From contig NZ_JAAXCY010000002.1 of NCBI RefSeq assembly GCF_014230465.1, positions 620,001 through 684,000 of the forward strand: a stretch of 64,000 bases of DNA. Direction: 5' to 3'. The position numbers and the translations under genes are program-made. Each line of letters opens with the position of its first letter. Position 1 is the first letter of the stretch. Origin of the DNA: Pseudomonas cremoris. Lineage in GTDB: Bacteria > Pseudomonadota > Gammaproteobacteria > Pseudomonadales > Pseudomonadaceae. The notes beneath the pieces were generated by a model. The model was not told the DNA's origin, did not search any database, and was given only the letters and a program-made list of their open reading frames with translations. Below are positions 34,322 to 44,017 of the stretch, in pieces.

Positions 34322-36319
34322 TCAAGGATTCCATTGATTGGAAAGGGCCGGACGCACTGTCTTCAAATCCGGGGAATTTTCCAGGAAGTTATCCGGGTAG
34401 TAACCGAAGCTCGTGACACCCTGGCGCTTGAGTACACCCATCCATTCAGCCATCTGCTTGCCGTCGATATCTGGCGCGGCCTTGGTGCGCCAGTCTTTGG
34501 CTTGCAGTTCAAACACGGTTTTCTGCATCGCGCCAGGGCGCGCCTTGACCGTGGCTACCAGTTTTTCCAACCAGGCATTGGAAGTCTTGTACTCCTGGCC
34601 CTCCATCAGCGGCATGGCCATGGGCGCGGTCCAGTCATAGGTCTGGAGGAAGTCATCAAGGTTCTGCGCGAACCAGGCTTCGCTCTGTGGGTTGAGCATC
34701 GGCTCGGCGAAGATATTGCGCGCGGTCTGCACCTGCGGCCCACCAATGGCGCGGACCTTGGCGGTCAGCTCGTTGGTGAAGTCGATCAGGTAACGGCTCT
34801 TGAAGCGGGTCCAGCGCTGCATCACCGCTGGGTCAGCGCGCAGCGCCTGGATGGTGCCCGGCAGGCCGTTGGCAGCATAAGCCTTGAGCGCGGCGGGGCT
34901 GGCGTCTTCGAAATCGTTGAGCACCGCATCGTCGTGGTACAGCACGCCGTCGATGGCATTGTTGCGCGCCAGGTCTTCGTAGATCTCGCCGATGATCTTG
35001 CGCACTTGCGGGTCAAACGGCGACAGGCGTTTGTATTGGTCCGGGTCGAGGCCGATCTTGCCGGTTTCCGGGTCCCAACGTGTCACACGAGGCAGTTTGG
35101 GATCGAGGGCGAAACTGAGCACCGGCATCCAGGCATACACACTGGCATGCGCTCGGGTATGCAGTTGCCAGGAAACGCGGTTGAACAGGTCCGCGCGCAC
35201 GGGCAAATGGCGGTTGGGGAAGTACAGTTCGTGCACCAGGCCGTCGCCCTTGGGATCGGCGAACGCTTGCAGGAACACAGTGCCCGCGCCCATGTCCACG
35301 ACCCGTTGGACCAGTTGGTCGAGGTTGCGTGCTTGTTGCGCCGGGTCCGGGTCGTAGACGTTGTCCAGGTCCACATGCAACACCCGCAGAGGCGCCTGGG
35401 TTTGCACCGCCACGATGCTGTTGGCGAAATGTTCGCCATCCGGGTCGGACGCCACCAGGAAGCGTGGGCTGTTCATCAAGTCATTGGAGCTGTCGAGACC
35501 GTCCTCCAGGGTGAGCGCCATCTGGTAGCCCTGTTCGCCGACGATTGCCAGCGAAGTCCCTTTCGCGGCACCGTACGGCCAGACCCACACGCGAGGTTTC
35601 TTGCCGGTGACACTTTGGATCTTGTGGGTGATCGCCGTCACGTCGGCGCGCATCCGTGCATCGAATTGCGCTTGGCTTTCATAGCGCCCCGTGGCGGGAT
35701 CGAAGCGTAGCGAAGTCGCCGCCGGCTCCAGGTTGCCCTGGGGGTTGGCCAGGATGCCGGTGTGGCTGGCATCCGTGTGCGCGGCGATTTCCACCAGGCC
35801 GGACTGAGACACTTCGCGAATCTGCTGCCAGGTAAGAAACTCGCCACGCGGCCGCGGTTGTCCGGCAAAGTCCACCGGTTTGTTTTGCGGCGTGTCGATC
35901 CAGTAGCCCACAGGCGCCAGTACCGCTGGCCAGTGATAGGCGCGCAGGATCGGCATCACCCGCGTGTAAAAGCTGGAGTAACCATCGTCGAAGCTGAGCA
36001 TGATGGCCTTGGGCGGCAACGCGGGCCCGCCGTTACGGGCCGCCAGGATCTGGTCGACGCTGACCGCCTGATAGCCGTTCTCCCGTAGCCAGGCCAACTG
36101 CTCGATCAAGCGCTCGGTGCGCACCGCCACCACAGCCTGATCGGGGTCGCGATCCTCAACGTCGTGGTAGGCAATGCCCAGGAAATGGTTCTTCGGCCAC
36201 GGCGCTTCATTAGCCGGTGTCGGCCGCTCGGCGGGTGGAGTGAATGGCGCGGGTTGCTGGGCACAGGCACTGGCCAGCAATACGCCCAGGATCAACAAGC
36301 AACGGCTGAGGACGGTCAT
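34322..36319 (-). CDS. pgaB: PNAG deacetylase/hydrolase lipoprotein PgaB
   Basis: The 665-residue lipoprotein (LASAC, Cys19) has an N-terminal carbohydrate-esterase family 4 domain with [10 protein letters not shown] (Asp111, Asp112) and HTDASHTG (His181, His186) binding the metal. A C-terminal glycoside-hydrolase 153 domain (~300-650) follows, beginning [16 protein letters not shown] and including [16 protein letters not shown]. It partly deacetylates poly-GlcNAc in the periplasm so that it can leave through PgaA. It lies 12 bases after pgaA. Length and motif order match the family. Confidence 0.96.
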   Translation of the reverse strand: MTVLSRCLLILGVLLASACAQQPAPFTPPAERPTPANEAPWPKNHFLGIAYHDVEDRDPDQAVVAVRTERLIEQLAWLRENGYQAVSVDQILAARNGGPALPPKAIMLSFDDGYSSFYTRVMPILRAYHWPAVLAPVGYWIDTPQNKPVDFAGQPRPRGEFLTWQQIREVSQSGLVEIAAHTDASHTGILANPQGNLEPAATSLRFDPATGRYESQAQFDARMRADVTAITHKIQSVTGKKPRVWVWPYGAAKGTSLAIVGEQGYQMALTLEDGLDSSNDLMNSPRFLVASDPDGEHFANSIVAVQTQAPLRVLHVDLDNVYDPDPAQQARNLDQLVQRVVDMGAGTVFLQAFADPKGDGLVHELYFPNRHLPVRADLFNRVSWQLHTRAHASVYAWMPVLSFALDPKLPRVTRWDPETGKIGLDPDQYKRLSPFDPQVRKIIGEIYEDLARNNAIDGVLYHDDAVLNDFEDASPAALKAYAANGLPGTIQALRADPAVMQRWTRFKSRYLIDFTNELTAKVRAIGGPQVQTARNIFAEPMLNPQSEAWFAQNLDDFLQTYDWTAPMAMPLMEGQEYKTSNAWLEKLVATVKARPGAMQKTVFELQAKDWRTKAAPDIDGKQMAEWMGVLKRQGVTSFGYYPDNFLENSPDLKTVRPALSNQWNP

Positions 36320-36331
36320 GGTCAGGCTCTT

Positions 36332-38812
36332 CTAGAAACGGTAAGTGAGGTCGACGAGCAGACGCAGATCGCGTTCGCGATCACCGTCGTAAGGTCGGCT
36401 GATCAGGCTCAGGTTGGCGCCGGCCTCCAGAACATCGTTCCAACGATAACGTTGGCCGTAGCCGACCAGACCAATGCCACCGGTGGAATAGTCCTGTTGG
36501 CTGTAGGTACCCGCACCGATCTGGAACTGCTGACTCCACTGGGTCTCGTAGCGGTGATAGAGCACATGGTTGATGTTGATGACGGGCAATACGGTGAAGT
36601 CAGACTTCGGGTTGAAGTAGATCGTGTCTTCCTTGCTATTGCGGCTGGCGCCGACTTCCAGGCCCAGGTCCACTTGCACCCGAGGTGAGCTGTAGAGGCC
36701 TTCGCGGCCACTGAGCAAGGCTTCGAAACGGTCGTTGCCATCGCTGAAGTGAGAGGGGCTGAGGGTCAGTTTCCATTCGCGACTTTCGTTGGCGCGCCAG
36801 CGAATAAAACCGCTGCCGCCGTTGGCGGTGATACCGGCATTCAGCGCCCGCAATGGCGTGGTAGACAGGAGGTAGCCGAGGCTACCGCCGTATTGCCAGT
36901 TATCGTTGATATCGCGGGCAATCGACACCGCAGCACCTTGCTTGGAACCATCGCCGTAGGAGTGGTTGGAGACCTCGGCTTCCAGCGTCATATCGCGAGT
37001 ACGCCGTTCTACCCCGACCGTCTGCCAACGGTGCTGGCCGGTGCCTTCTTCGAAATCGGCGCGGGCATAGCCAGCGCCAGCGAACAAGCGCCAGTCTTCG
37101 TCGATAGGCGGCGTATAGATACGGCTTTCAATACCCCAGTCGCGACTACCCGATACGGCGCCGGCCTCGTTGTCACTGCCGCCGCCGAAGCTTTTACCGG
37201 TGTAAGCCTCCACACGCAGCTCGGCCATGTCGTGTACATCGCGCAGACGGCTCAGGCGCTGCACTTGGCGGTTGTCCGGGTTGCGCGCCAGCACGTCATC
37301 GGTGAGCACGTCGAGTTGGCGCCACTCCTGCAGGTCCATCGCGGTGTAGGCCTGGCTGACTTCCAGGCCAATGTCACGCGGGGCCTGGGCTTCGGTTTCC
37401 TTGAGTACGCCTTCGGCGCGGCGTGGCAAGTCCCGGGCGCGATACATGTCGGCCTGGGCCAGGCGCAGGCCGACGTTGCCGGGGGCCTTGGCCACCAACG
37501 CCTCAAGCCCTGCTTCGCTGCCCGGCAGGTCGCCGCCGTAGACGCCGGCCTGGGCCGAGAGTTGCTGCGCGTCCATCCAGGCATCGTTGGGGTTGCCGAT
37601 GGGCAAGCCCTTGAGTTCGACCCGAGGCTTCTGGCTGTTGGCGAGGCTGTTGGCGACTTCGCGGGCGTCTTCGCCTTTGTTGCTTTCCTGCAGGGCATAA
37701 AACAGTGCGGAGGTATCTTCGACCCGATCATCCGGCTCGGCATCCGGCGCACTCAACGCCTGGCGATACAGCGGCTCGGCCTTTTCCGGCTGGCGTTGAT
37801 CGAGGTACGAAGCGGCCACCCAACGCACGGCATACGTGGGCAATTGCACACCTTCACCCTGGAGGGTTTCGTATTCGCGGATCACTTCTGCGGTGCGCGC
37901 CCGAGCCTTGAGGGCACCCAGGCGGTCGATGCGCCAGCGCACCACATCGTCGTGAGCACTGGCGTCGGGTGTCCAGCGAGTGAGCAGTTTGTCGTAGTCC
38001 GCCAGCGCGCGGTCGGCGACCACATAGCGTTCTTTTTCGGAGCGGGTAGCGAACTCGGCCATGCGCACGCGCTCGGCGGCGAGGTCACCTTCCAAGCGAC
38101 GCTGAGTCACCGGGTCCAGCAAGCCGGGACGCTTGGCCGACAGGCGCAGTGCCGGCTCCGGCAAGCGCGCTTTTTGCAGGGCGACAATATATTCGCGGGC
38201 GACTTCCGGTTTGTCCCCGGCGCGGATGAACGCCTGGTCGAACTCAAACAGAGCGTCGTACTGCAAGCCTGCACGGGTCAACGCGTAGCCCAGCGCCATG
38301 CGTCGATTGGGGTCATCGGGCTTGGCAGCCACCAGCGCACGGGTGCGTTGCACGGCCTCGCTGGCTTGGCCACCGTCGGCCTGCGTGAGGGCCTGGCCCA
38401 GTTGCAGGTCGACATTATCGGGTTCACGCACCAACGCCTGGCGATAGACCTCAGAGGCTTGCGCCCACTGCTTTTGATTGCGGTACGTGCGCGCAACCGT
38501 CGCCAGTGCCTGGGTGGTCAGGTTGCGATGCTTGCCCTGAGCCTCATATACCTTCAGCACTTCGGCATCCTGCCCGGCCCAGCCGGCGATCACGATATGG
38601 TCGCTGGTCTGGCCAGGGGTCTGGCGTTCGGCAGGTAGCTGGCGCAGCTGGGTAAGGGCGGGTGTGAAGTTGCCGTTGCGCGCCTGGATGATCAGGGCGT
38701 CATAGGCAGGATCTGCCATGGCAAACGCAGGCATCAGCAGTTGGCCGCATAAGGCTGCACCGATCAGCAATCGCAACCGGCCTGATGCACTGAATGGTAG
38801 GTTTCGCAGCAT
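36332..38812 (-). CDS. pgaA: PNAG outer-membrane export porin PgaA
   Basis: The start is set at ATG 38812 (MLRNLPFSASGRLRLLIGA), with AAGGAAGC upstream and a signal peptide ending MPAFAMA. The 826-residue protein has a long TPR superhelix (~35-500, repeats such as AWAGQDAEVLKVYEAQGKHR and WAQASEVYRQALVREPDNVD). A 16-strand barrel ends in the aromatic YRF. It carries the deacetylated polymer to the surface and is needed for this type of biofilm matrix. It is the first gene of the operon. An upstream in-frame ATG at 38872 adds residues without signal character. Confidence 0.95.
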   Translation of the reverse strand: MLRNLPFSASGRLRLLIGAALCGQLLMPAFAMADPAYDALIIQARNGNFTPALTQLRQLPAERQTPGQTSDHIVIAGWAGQDAEVLKVYEAQGKHRNLTTQALATVARTYRNQKQWAQASEVYRQALVREPDNVDLQLGQALTQADGGQASEAVQRTRALVAAKPDDPNRRMALGYALTRAGLQYDALFEFDQAFIRAGDKPEVAREYIVALQKARLPEPALRLSAKRPGLLDPVTQRRLEGDLAAERVRMAEFATRSEKERYVVADRALADYDKLLTRWTPDASAHDDVVRWRIDRLGALKARARTAEVIREYETLQGEGVQLPTYAVRWVAASYLDQRQPEKAEPLYRQALSAPDAEPDDRVEDTSALFYALQESNKGEDAREVANSLANSQKPRVELKGLPIGNPNDAWMDAQQLSAQAGVYGGDLPGSEAGLEALVAKAPGNVGLRLAQADMYRARDLPRRAEGVLKETEAQAPRDIGLEVSQAYTAMDLQEWRQLDVLTDDVLARNPDNRQVQRLSRLRDVHDMAELRVEAYTGKSFGGGSDNEAGAVSGSRDWGIESRIYTPPIDEDWRLFAGAGYARADFEEGTGQHRWQTVGVERRTRDMTLEAEVSNHSYGDGSKQGAAVSIARDINDNWQYGGSLGYLLSTTPLRALNAGITANGGSGFIRWRANESREWKLTLSPSHFSDGNDRFEALLSGREGLYSSPRVQVDLGLEVGASRNSKEDTIYFNPKSDFTVLPVININHVLYHRYETQWSQQFQIGAGTYSQQDYSTGGIGLVGYGQRYRWNDVLEAGANLSLISRPYDGDRERDLRLLVDLTYRF

Positions 38813-38990
38813 ATCGTGAGCTTCCTTACACACGGAAAGCTGTAACGATAGGTGGTCCTGAGCAATTTGCATCAGGGTGTCGGCGTCTAGTGACCCGACC
38901 TAGCTTTCCTGTACGAACTATCCCCGACGCCTGTATCAAAAAGGACAAGTCATAACAATTGTTCAGAATTGGCCACTAATCTGAAATATG

Positions 38991-39084
38991 AATGGGGGAG
39001 CGAACTTGCCTGCGCTAAGGGGCTACCAGTCGACTGGAGTGTCGATTGTTTGACCCTTATCGCGGGCAATCCCGCTCCCCCATT
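38991..39084. repeat. REPIN-like inverted pair between pgaA and the ydgA-like gene
   Basis: AATGGGGGAGCG at the left is mirrored by CGCTCCCCCATT at the right, with about 70 bases between. The inner flanks (AACTTGCCTGCG against CGCGGGCAATCC) match less well. The arrangement is that of two facing REP sequences, but this pair is more degenerate than those at 46671 and 56739. A separate perfect palindrome, AACAATTGTT, lies at 38954-38963 on the pgaA promoter side. Confidence 0.65.
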
Positions 39085-39111
39085 ATTTATTTCTGGGCGA
39101 TGGCGAAATTC

Positions 39112-40608
39112 TTACTGCGCCTGGCTCACGGCACCGACCTTGGCCATGACAAAACCAATGAACTGCTCGACGGTCATCTTCTGGCCGTTGAAGGTCACTT
39201 CATTGTTGGCGTAATGCAGCTTGGAAACGACGTCAGTACCCACCAGTGTTGCCAGTTGTGTGCCAACGGCCAGGCCGCTGACCATCTCGGCAGCCATCTG
39301 GGATTGTTGCTCGATGGCTTGAGGATCGGTCAGGCCGCCGATCTGCGCTTGCAGGGCTGAAACGTCGGCGATCATCGGCTTGGACAGGGTCAGGTTGGCG
39401 TCCAGCAGGGCGACCATCTGCTTGCCCAATTCAACCGGTGGCAGCTCCATGGACGCAGGCTTGGCCAAGTCCAGCAGCAGGGTTAACTTGCTTTCACCGT
39501 GAGTGGTTTTCAGCGACAGGTTTTCCACCGCCACTTGTGGCTTGGCGGCCAGTACCTGGTTGACGTTGGCTTCGGCCAAGGCTTGCTCGGCGTCGGTCAG
39601 TTGCAGCTCGGGAACCGGCTGGTCGGCGGCGGCAGCGGCTTGTACCGGTTGCATCTTGTCTTGATACAGCTTGGTCAGCACCAGCATCGCCGGGATATCG
39701 ACGTTCTTCATGCTCAGGGCCATGGCGGCCGAACCAACGGGTTTGCCTTGGTAACCGATCTCGTCGATCTTGTAGTCGACACGGCCGGCCAGGTTGTTGT
39801 CTTTGGTTTCGCTGGTGTCTTTTTGTTCAAAGCCCTTGAGGGTCAGCACGGCTTTCTGTGGGCCGAAGGTCACCTTGGTGTCGGTCAGCTCGACGGTGTT
39901 CTGCCCGGTGTAGAAACCAAAGGAGGACTTCTCCAGGTTGCTCGCCACGGTCAGGCCGGCCAGTTCGGCTTCGAACGGTTCGCCATTGGCATCGATCACG
40001 GCGACCTTGAGGCTGTTCATGTAGCCATCAAGCTTGACCTTCTGGCCTTCGGCGGTGCTGTCGAAGTCCAGGTTGGCGCCGGAGAAGCTCACCGACGACT
40101 TGTCATCCTTGAGCTCCAAGGGCAGCAATTCGACATTGCCCGTCACCGAGCGGTTGTAGCCGATATTGGCCACGCCCTTGAGCGGCGACACGTCTTTGCT
40201 GGCGGCGAACCATTTTTCGGTGGTGGCGTTCTTTTCCAGCGCGTAGTGACTGGTGGCCATGACCGGCAACCATTTCAGTGACACCAGGCGCGAGAATGGC
40301 AGCGGACCGTGCTCGATGTGGTCGACGAACAGCAACTCGGGGTTAGGGTTCTCTTCACCGAACACCGAACCTTGCCCCTTCAGGCGGTAATGCGCGGTGC
40401 TGCTGAACAGGCCACGGTCCAGGGACACCAGCTCCAGCGTCGCAGTGCCATCGACGCCGGCCATGGAGGTCTGCAGTTCCTTGTTGGCGTTCTGGATCGC
40501 GGTTTGCAGTACCGGCTCCAGTTGTTTACCGGTGTACCAGGCGCCGCCTGCACTGACGACGCCAACGGCGACAACGAAACCCAAAAGAACAACTGCTGGC
40601 TTATTCAT
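39112..40608 (-). CDS. YdgA family protein (DUF945)
   Basis: The 498-residue protein has one N-terminal membrane anchor (VVLLGFVVAVGVVSAGGAWY) and the YdgA/DUF945 plan: YTGKQLEPVLQTAIQNANKE, LVSLDRGLFSSTAHYRL, FVDHIEHGPLPF. A long beta-rich region and a helical tail follow. It should be anchored in the inner membrane with most of it in the periplasm. Function is not known beyond a suspected role in envelope maintenance. It stands alone between a REPIN-like element and a membrane-protein gene. Confidence 0.88.
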   Translation of the reverse strand: MNKPAVVLLGFVVAVGVVSAGGAWYTGKQLEPVLQTAIQNANKELQTSMAGVDGTATLELVSLDRGLFSSTAHYRLKGQGSVFGEENPNPELLFVDHIEHGPLPFSRLVSLKWLPVMATSHYALEKNATTEKWFAASKDVSPLKGVANIGYNRSVTGNVELLPLELKDDKSSVSFSGANLDFDSTAEGQKVKLDGYMNSLKVAVIDANGEPFEAELAGLTVASNLEKSSFGFYTGQNTVELTDTKVTFGPQKAVLTLKGFEQKDTSETKDNNLAGRVDYKIDEIGYQGKPVGSAAMALSMKNVDIPAMLVLTKLYQDKMQPVQAAAAADQPVPELQLTDAEQALAEANVNQVLAAKPQVAVENLSLKTTHGESKLTLLLDLAKPASMELPPVELGKQMVALLDANLTLSKPMIADVSALQAQIGGLTDPQAIEQQSQMAAEMVSGLAVGTQLATLVGTDVVSKLHYANNEVTFNGQKMTVEQFIGFVMAKVGAVSQAQ

Positions 40609-40755
40609 GAAGTGACCTGATCAAATCCTGTGAGAAGTGGGCTGTCTTCCTTGAACCCGTGTGGGTTGGCTCAAGCCCGCCGAAAACGGGGGAAGATTAG
40701 CACTGGCGGCCGCGAACGGCCCAGTTTTCTCAGAGGGGTCAGGCCAGCAGATGGT

Positions 40756-41400
40756 TCACCCGGTCGTTAAGGAATACTCCTGGTCGATCTCGTCCAACTG
40801 GTGGTCGAAGCTCTTCAAGCGCGCCGTCCAGGTGTACACCAACACCTCAAACTCGCGGTGTATCACGGCGTTGCCCGGCGTGTCGGCCTTGGGGTCGCAG
40901 AAGTCCAGTTGGTAGCGCTCACGGGCCATTTGCGTGGCGACGTCAGACAATTCCCGCGCGTTATTCAGCCAGTGCCTACCGTCGGCGACTTGTTGGTCCA
41001 GGGCGACGCATTGTTTTTTGAGGGCTTCGAGGCTTTTTTCCAGCGGGGTGCCGGTCAGCTCGCCCATCACTTCCTGAAAGGTGCGCCCAGGTTGCCAGTA
41101 GCTGCCCCAGAAATAGCGGTCGAACACGGTTTCGACACGGCGCAGCGCGACCTTGGTGTCCCAGATCGCCACGCGCGTCTTACCCTGTTCGAGCAGTCTT
41201 CGCTTCACCCGTTGGTTTTGGTAGGAAGCCCAGGCGACCACGCCAATCGACAAGGTGCCGATCACCAGGCAGGCGCTGTCGAGAAACACCATGGCCTTGT
41301 CAATTTGATGGGCAAGCATGACGCCATAGAAATAAGCAGCCGATAACAACACCAGTGCGAAGAACACGCACCAGAAAGCGGGAGCATAAGGGTTTTTCAT
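40756..41400 (-). CDS. Hypothetical membrane protein, 214 aa
   Basis: From ATG 41400 (GGGGA upstream) the product has two N-terminal membrane helices (APAFWCVFFALVLLSAAYFY and MVFLDSACLVIGTLSIGVVA). A ~145-residue cytoplasmic region follows, with helices around RVETVFDRYFWGSYWQPGRT and ALKKQCVALDQQVADGRHWL. The YQNQRVKRRLL segment suggests a basic membrane-proximal helix. I do not recognise a family. Earlier in-frame starts at 41415 and 41421 are possible. Its neighbours give no hint of function. Confidence 0.65.
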   Translation of the reverse strand: MKNPYAPAFWCVFFALVLLSAAYFYGVMLAHQIDKAMVFLDSACLVIGTLSIGVVAWASYQNQRVKRRLLEQGKTRVAIWDTKVALRRVETVFDRYFWGSYWQPGRTFQEVMGELTGTPLEKSLEALKKQCVALDQQVADGRHWLNNARELSDVATQMARERYQLDFCDPKADTPGNAVIHREFEVLVYTWTARLKSFDHQLDEIDQEYSLTTG

Positions 41401-41481
41401 TATTGGAATCCCCATGAGCAAACGCGAGCTATGACCTGCGGGTCATCACGGAGACCCGCCTGTCAAAGCATAGCTATTTGC

Positions 41482-42924
41482 TCAGGGTTTGCTGACCGGT
41501 GCAGCGTGCGTTCGTCCGCTTTCCCAGCCGCCGCCAAGGGCCAGGAACAAGTCGATCTGGCTCATGGCAACCTGGGTGTTGGCCGCCGCCAGTTGCGCCC
41601 GCACGTCGGTGTAGGTGCGGGTGGCTTGCAGGTCGGCCAGGAACGACGCGCGGCCGGCCTGGAAGAAGCGATGGGTCTGCCCCGCCGCTTCCTTGGCCGA
41701 CTCGCCGGCTTCGTTGAGGGCGTCGCGACGTTGCAGTTGCGCGGTGTATTGCGCCAGGCCCGTCTGGGTTTCACGGATGGCGTTGAGCACGACGCCGTCG
41801 AAGTGCGCCAGGGCGCCCTGGGTCGCGGCTTCCGCTTCATGGATGCGGGCGCGGGCGCCGTTGGTCGGTACCGACCAACTGATCAGCGGGCCAAAGCCCC
41901 AACGGTTGGTAGGTGCGGTACCCAGGTCATCCAGGATCCCCACGGTGCCGATCGTGGCGCCAATGCTGATGTCTGGGTACAACGCGCCGGTGGCCACGCC
42001 GATGCGCGCGGTGGCGGCCGCCAACTGGCGCTCAGCCTGACGCACGTCGGGACGGCGCTTGAGCAGCGCAGCACCGTCGCCCACCGGCAACAACTGGGCG
42101 ATGTGCGGTAGCTCGGCGCAAGTGCCGGTGCCTGCCGGCAACTGGTCTACCGGCTTGGCCAGCAGCATCGACAGGCGGAACAAACCGGCCTGGCGTGCCG
42201 CTTCGTAGCGCGGCATGTCGGCGCGCAAGGATTTGTATTGGGTTTGCGAACGGGTCACCTGGGTTTCATCGCCGCGCCCGGCATCACGCAGGCGTTGGGT
42301 CAGCTCGGTACTCTGGCGTTGCAGGTCCAGGGATTCGTTGGCGATGGCCAGCTCTTCGTTGGCGGCGCACACCTGGGTGTAGGAACGCACCACATCTGCC
42401 ACCAGGGTGATACGGGCGATATCGGCGGCGGCTTGCGCGGCGTCGGCACTGGCCTGGGCGCTTTCAATGCCGCGTTGCAAGGTGCCCCACAGGTCGAACT
42501 GATACGAGGTACTGATGCCTACACTGCCGATGTTGGCCACCGGGACTTTTTCCGTCAGCAAAAACGCTTCACCGGACTCCTGCAAGCGCTGCGCCTCGGC
42601 CTTGACGCCGGCATTCCAACCGCCGGCGGACTCAGCTTGCTGCACCTGATAGCGCGAGCGCTGCAGGTTGGCGGCTGCCACGCGCAGGTCGGTATTGGAC
42701 GCCATGGCCTGGCGCACCAGTTCATCCAGGCGTCGGTCGTTGTAAAGCTTCCACCAATCCGCCGGAACCGGCGCCGACACCACGTTGCTGCCCTCGCCCG
42801 CGATCTGCCCTTGCAGGTCGCCACGTTTGACGGCGGCTTGATCCGGCAACGTGTAGTCCGGCCCGACCATTTGGCAGGCCGACAGCAACAACCCTAGCGC
42901 AGCGGTTGCCAGGAGCCGGTTCAT
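41482..42924 (-). CDS. NodT-family outer-membrane efflux lipoprotein
   Basis: The 480-residue protein has a lipobox (LLLSACQMVGPDY, Cys17) and two OEP repeats, with the family markers WWKLYNDRRLDELVRQAMAS, VAAANLQRSRYQVQQAESAG, RRPDVRQAERQLAAATARIG and LYPDISIGATIG. It forms the outer-membrane channel of a tripartite pump. It overlaps the HlyD-type adaptor gene by four bases and is the last gene of the MarR-FUSC operon. Confidence 0.93.
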   Translation of the reverse strand: MNRLLATAALGLLLSACQMVGPDYTLPDQAAVKRGDLQGQIAGEGSNVVSAPVPADWWKLYNDRRLDELVRQAMASNTDLRVAAANLQRSRYQVQQAESAGGWNAGVKAEAQRLQESGEAFLLTEKVPVANIGSVGISTSYQFDLWGTLQRGIESAQASADAAQAAADIARITLVADVVRSYTQVCAANEELAIANESLDLQRQSTELTQRLRDAGRGDETQVTRSQTQYKSLRADMPRYEAARQAGLFRLSMLLAKPVDQLPAGTGTCAELPHIAQLLPVGDGAALLKRRPDVRQAERQLAAATARIGVATGALYPDISIGATIGTVGILDDLGTAPTNRWGFGPLISWSVPTNGARARIHEAEAATQGALAHFDGVVLNAIRETQTGLAQYTAQLQRRDALNEAGESAKEAAGQTHRFFQAGRASFLADLQATRTYTDVRAQLAAANTQVAMSQIDLFLALGGGWESGRTHAAPVSKP

Positions 42925-43811
42925 GGCTTGTCTCCGTCTTTCACCTTGTCGCCGATGATCGACACCGTCGCCGTACGCCCGGCGATCATGCGAAAGTCTG
43001 CCGGCACATCATCAAAGGCGATGCGCACCGGAATCCGCTGGGCCAGGCGCACCCAGCTGAACGCCGGGTTGACGTTGGGCAGCAGGTTGGAGCCGCTGGT
43101 GCGGTCGCGGTCTTCGATGCCGGCGACGATGCTCTGCACATGGCCGCGCAGACGGGCGTTGTCGCCGATCACGCGGATATCCACTGCCATGCCAACGTGA
43201 ATGCCGTCGAGCTTGGTCTCTTCGAAATAGCCGTCGATGTGGAAGGAATTGCTGTCCACCACCGACAACACCGGGCGCCCGGCGGTGACGAACTCCTGGG
43301 TACGCGGCGCACGGTCGTTGACGTAGCCGTCCACCGGGCTGCGGATCACCGAACGATCCAGGTTGAGCTGGGCCGAATCTACCGTTACCTGCGCTTCGGC
43401 CAGGGCCGATTGAGCGCGGGCCACGCGGGACTGGCTTTCTTCCAACTGCTCGCTGGGCACCAGGTTGCCGAGGCCACGATTACGCTTGTACTCGCGGTTG
43501 GCCTGGGCCAGGGTTTCCTGGCGGTCAGCCACGGCGGCCTGGGCTTGGCGCAGGGCCAGCTTGAAGCGGTCCTGGTCGACGGCAAACAGCACTTGGCCCT
43601 TGGTCACCAACTGGTTGTCGCGCACGTCCACTTGCTGGATCAAGCCGGACACGTCCGGGGCGATCTGCACGATGTCGGCACGGATGTGCCCGTCACGGGT
43701 CCAGGGCGCAAACATGTAGTACATGACCATGCGCCATACAACGACGACCGCGAAACTCACGATCAACAATGTCAGGACTACACGGCCGATGGTCAAAAAA
43801 GGTTTTTTCAT
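42921..43811 (-). CDS. HlyD/AaeA-type periplasmic adaptor of a FUSC efflux pump
   Basis: The 296-residue protein has one N-terminal membrane helix (VVLTLLIVSFAVVVVWRMVM). The lipoyl-like half motif follows (VQIAPDVSGLIQQVDVRDNQ), then a hairpin of two coiled helices (~95-165), the returning half (SVIRSPVDGYVNDRAPRTQE) and a beta-barrel domain. It matches AaeA-type membrane-fusion proteins that pair with FUSC exporters. Four-base overlaps on both sides tie it to the DUF1656 and NodT genes. Confidence 0.93.
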   Translation of the reverse strand: MKKPFLTIGRVVLTLLIVSFAVVVVWRMVMYYMFAPWTRDGHIRADIVQIAPDVSGLIQQVDVRDNQLVTKGQVLFAVDQDRFKLALRQAQAAVADRQETLAQANREYKRNRGLGNLVPSEQLEESQSRVARAQSALAEAQVTVDSAQLNLDRSVIRSPVDGYVNDRAPRTQEFVTAGRPVLSVVDSNSFHIDGYFEETKLDGIHVGMAVDIRVIGDNARLRGHVQSIVAGIEDRDRTSGSNLLPNVNPAFSWVRLAQRIPVRIAFDDVPADFRMIAGRTATVSIIGDKVKDGDKP

Positions 43812-44017
43812 GTCATCAGGTATCGACTGAGTGAGTCCACCGCGCCCAGCAACAGCGCATAGAGCCCCACATTGAACAATGCCCGGTGCCAGACCAGGCG
43901 ATAGAAGTGGAGGCGGGTCAACAGCCCGTGCACCACCAGGAACAACACGTACGTAATGCCCATCAGCACCAGCAGCGTGGGCAGGAACACCCCGCTGATA
44001 TCCAGATCACCGATCAT
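43808..44017 (-). CDS. DUF1656 small membrane protein (AaeX-like)
   Basis: This 69-residue protein has two membrane helices (VFLPTLLVLMGITYVLFLVV and RALFNVGLYALLLGAV) and the conserved start DLDISGVFLP. DUF1656 proteins nearly always sit between a FUSC permease and its HlyD adaptor, as here, with ATGA overlaps at both ends. It is probably a structural component of the pump in the inner membrane. Confidence 0.93.
   Translation of the reverse strand: MIGDLDISGVFLPTLLVLMGITYVLFLVVHGLLTRLHFYRLVWHRALFNVGLYALLLGAVDSLSRYLMT

Noticed and set aside
34334..38638. Long plus-strand frames opposite pgaB and pgaA (458 and 629 residues)
   Set aside because: They mirror two well-supported genes and show no recognisable family.
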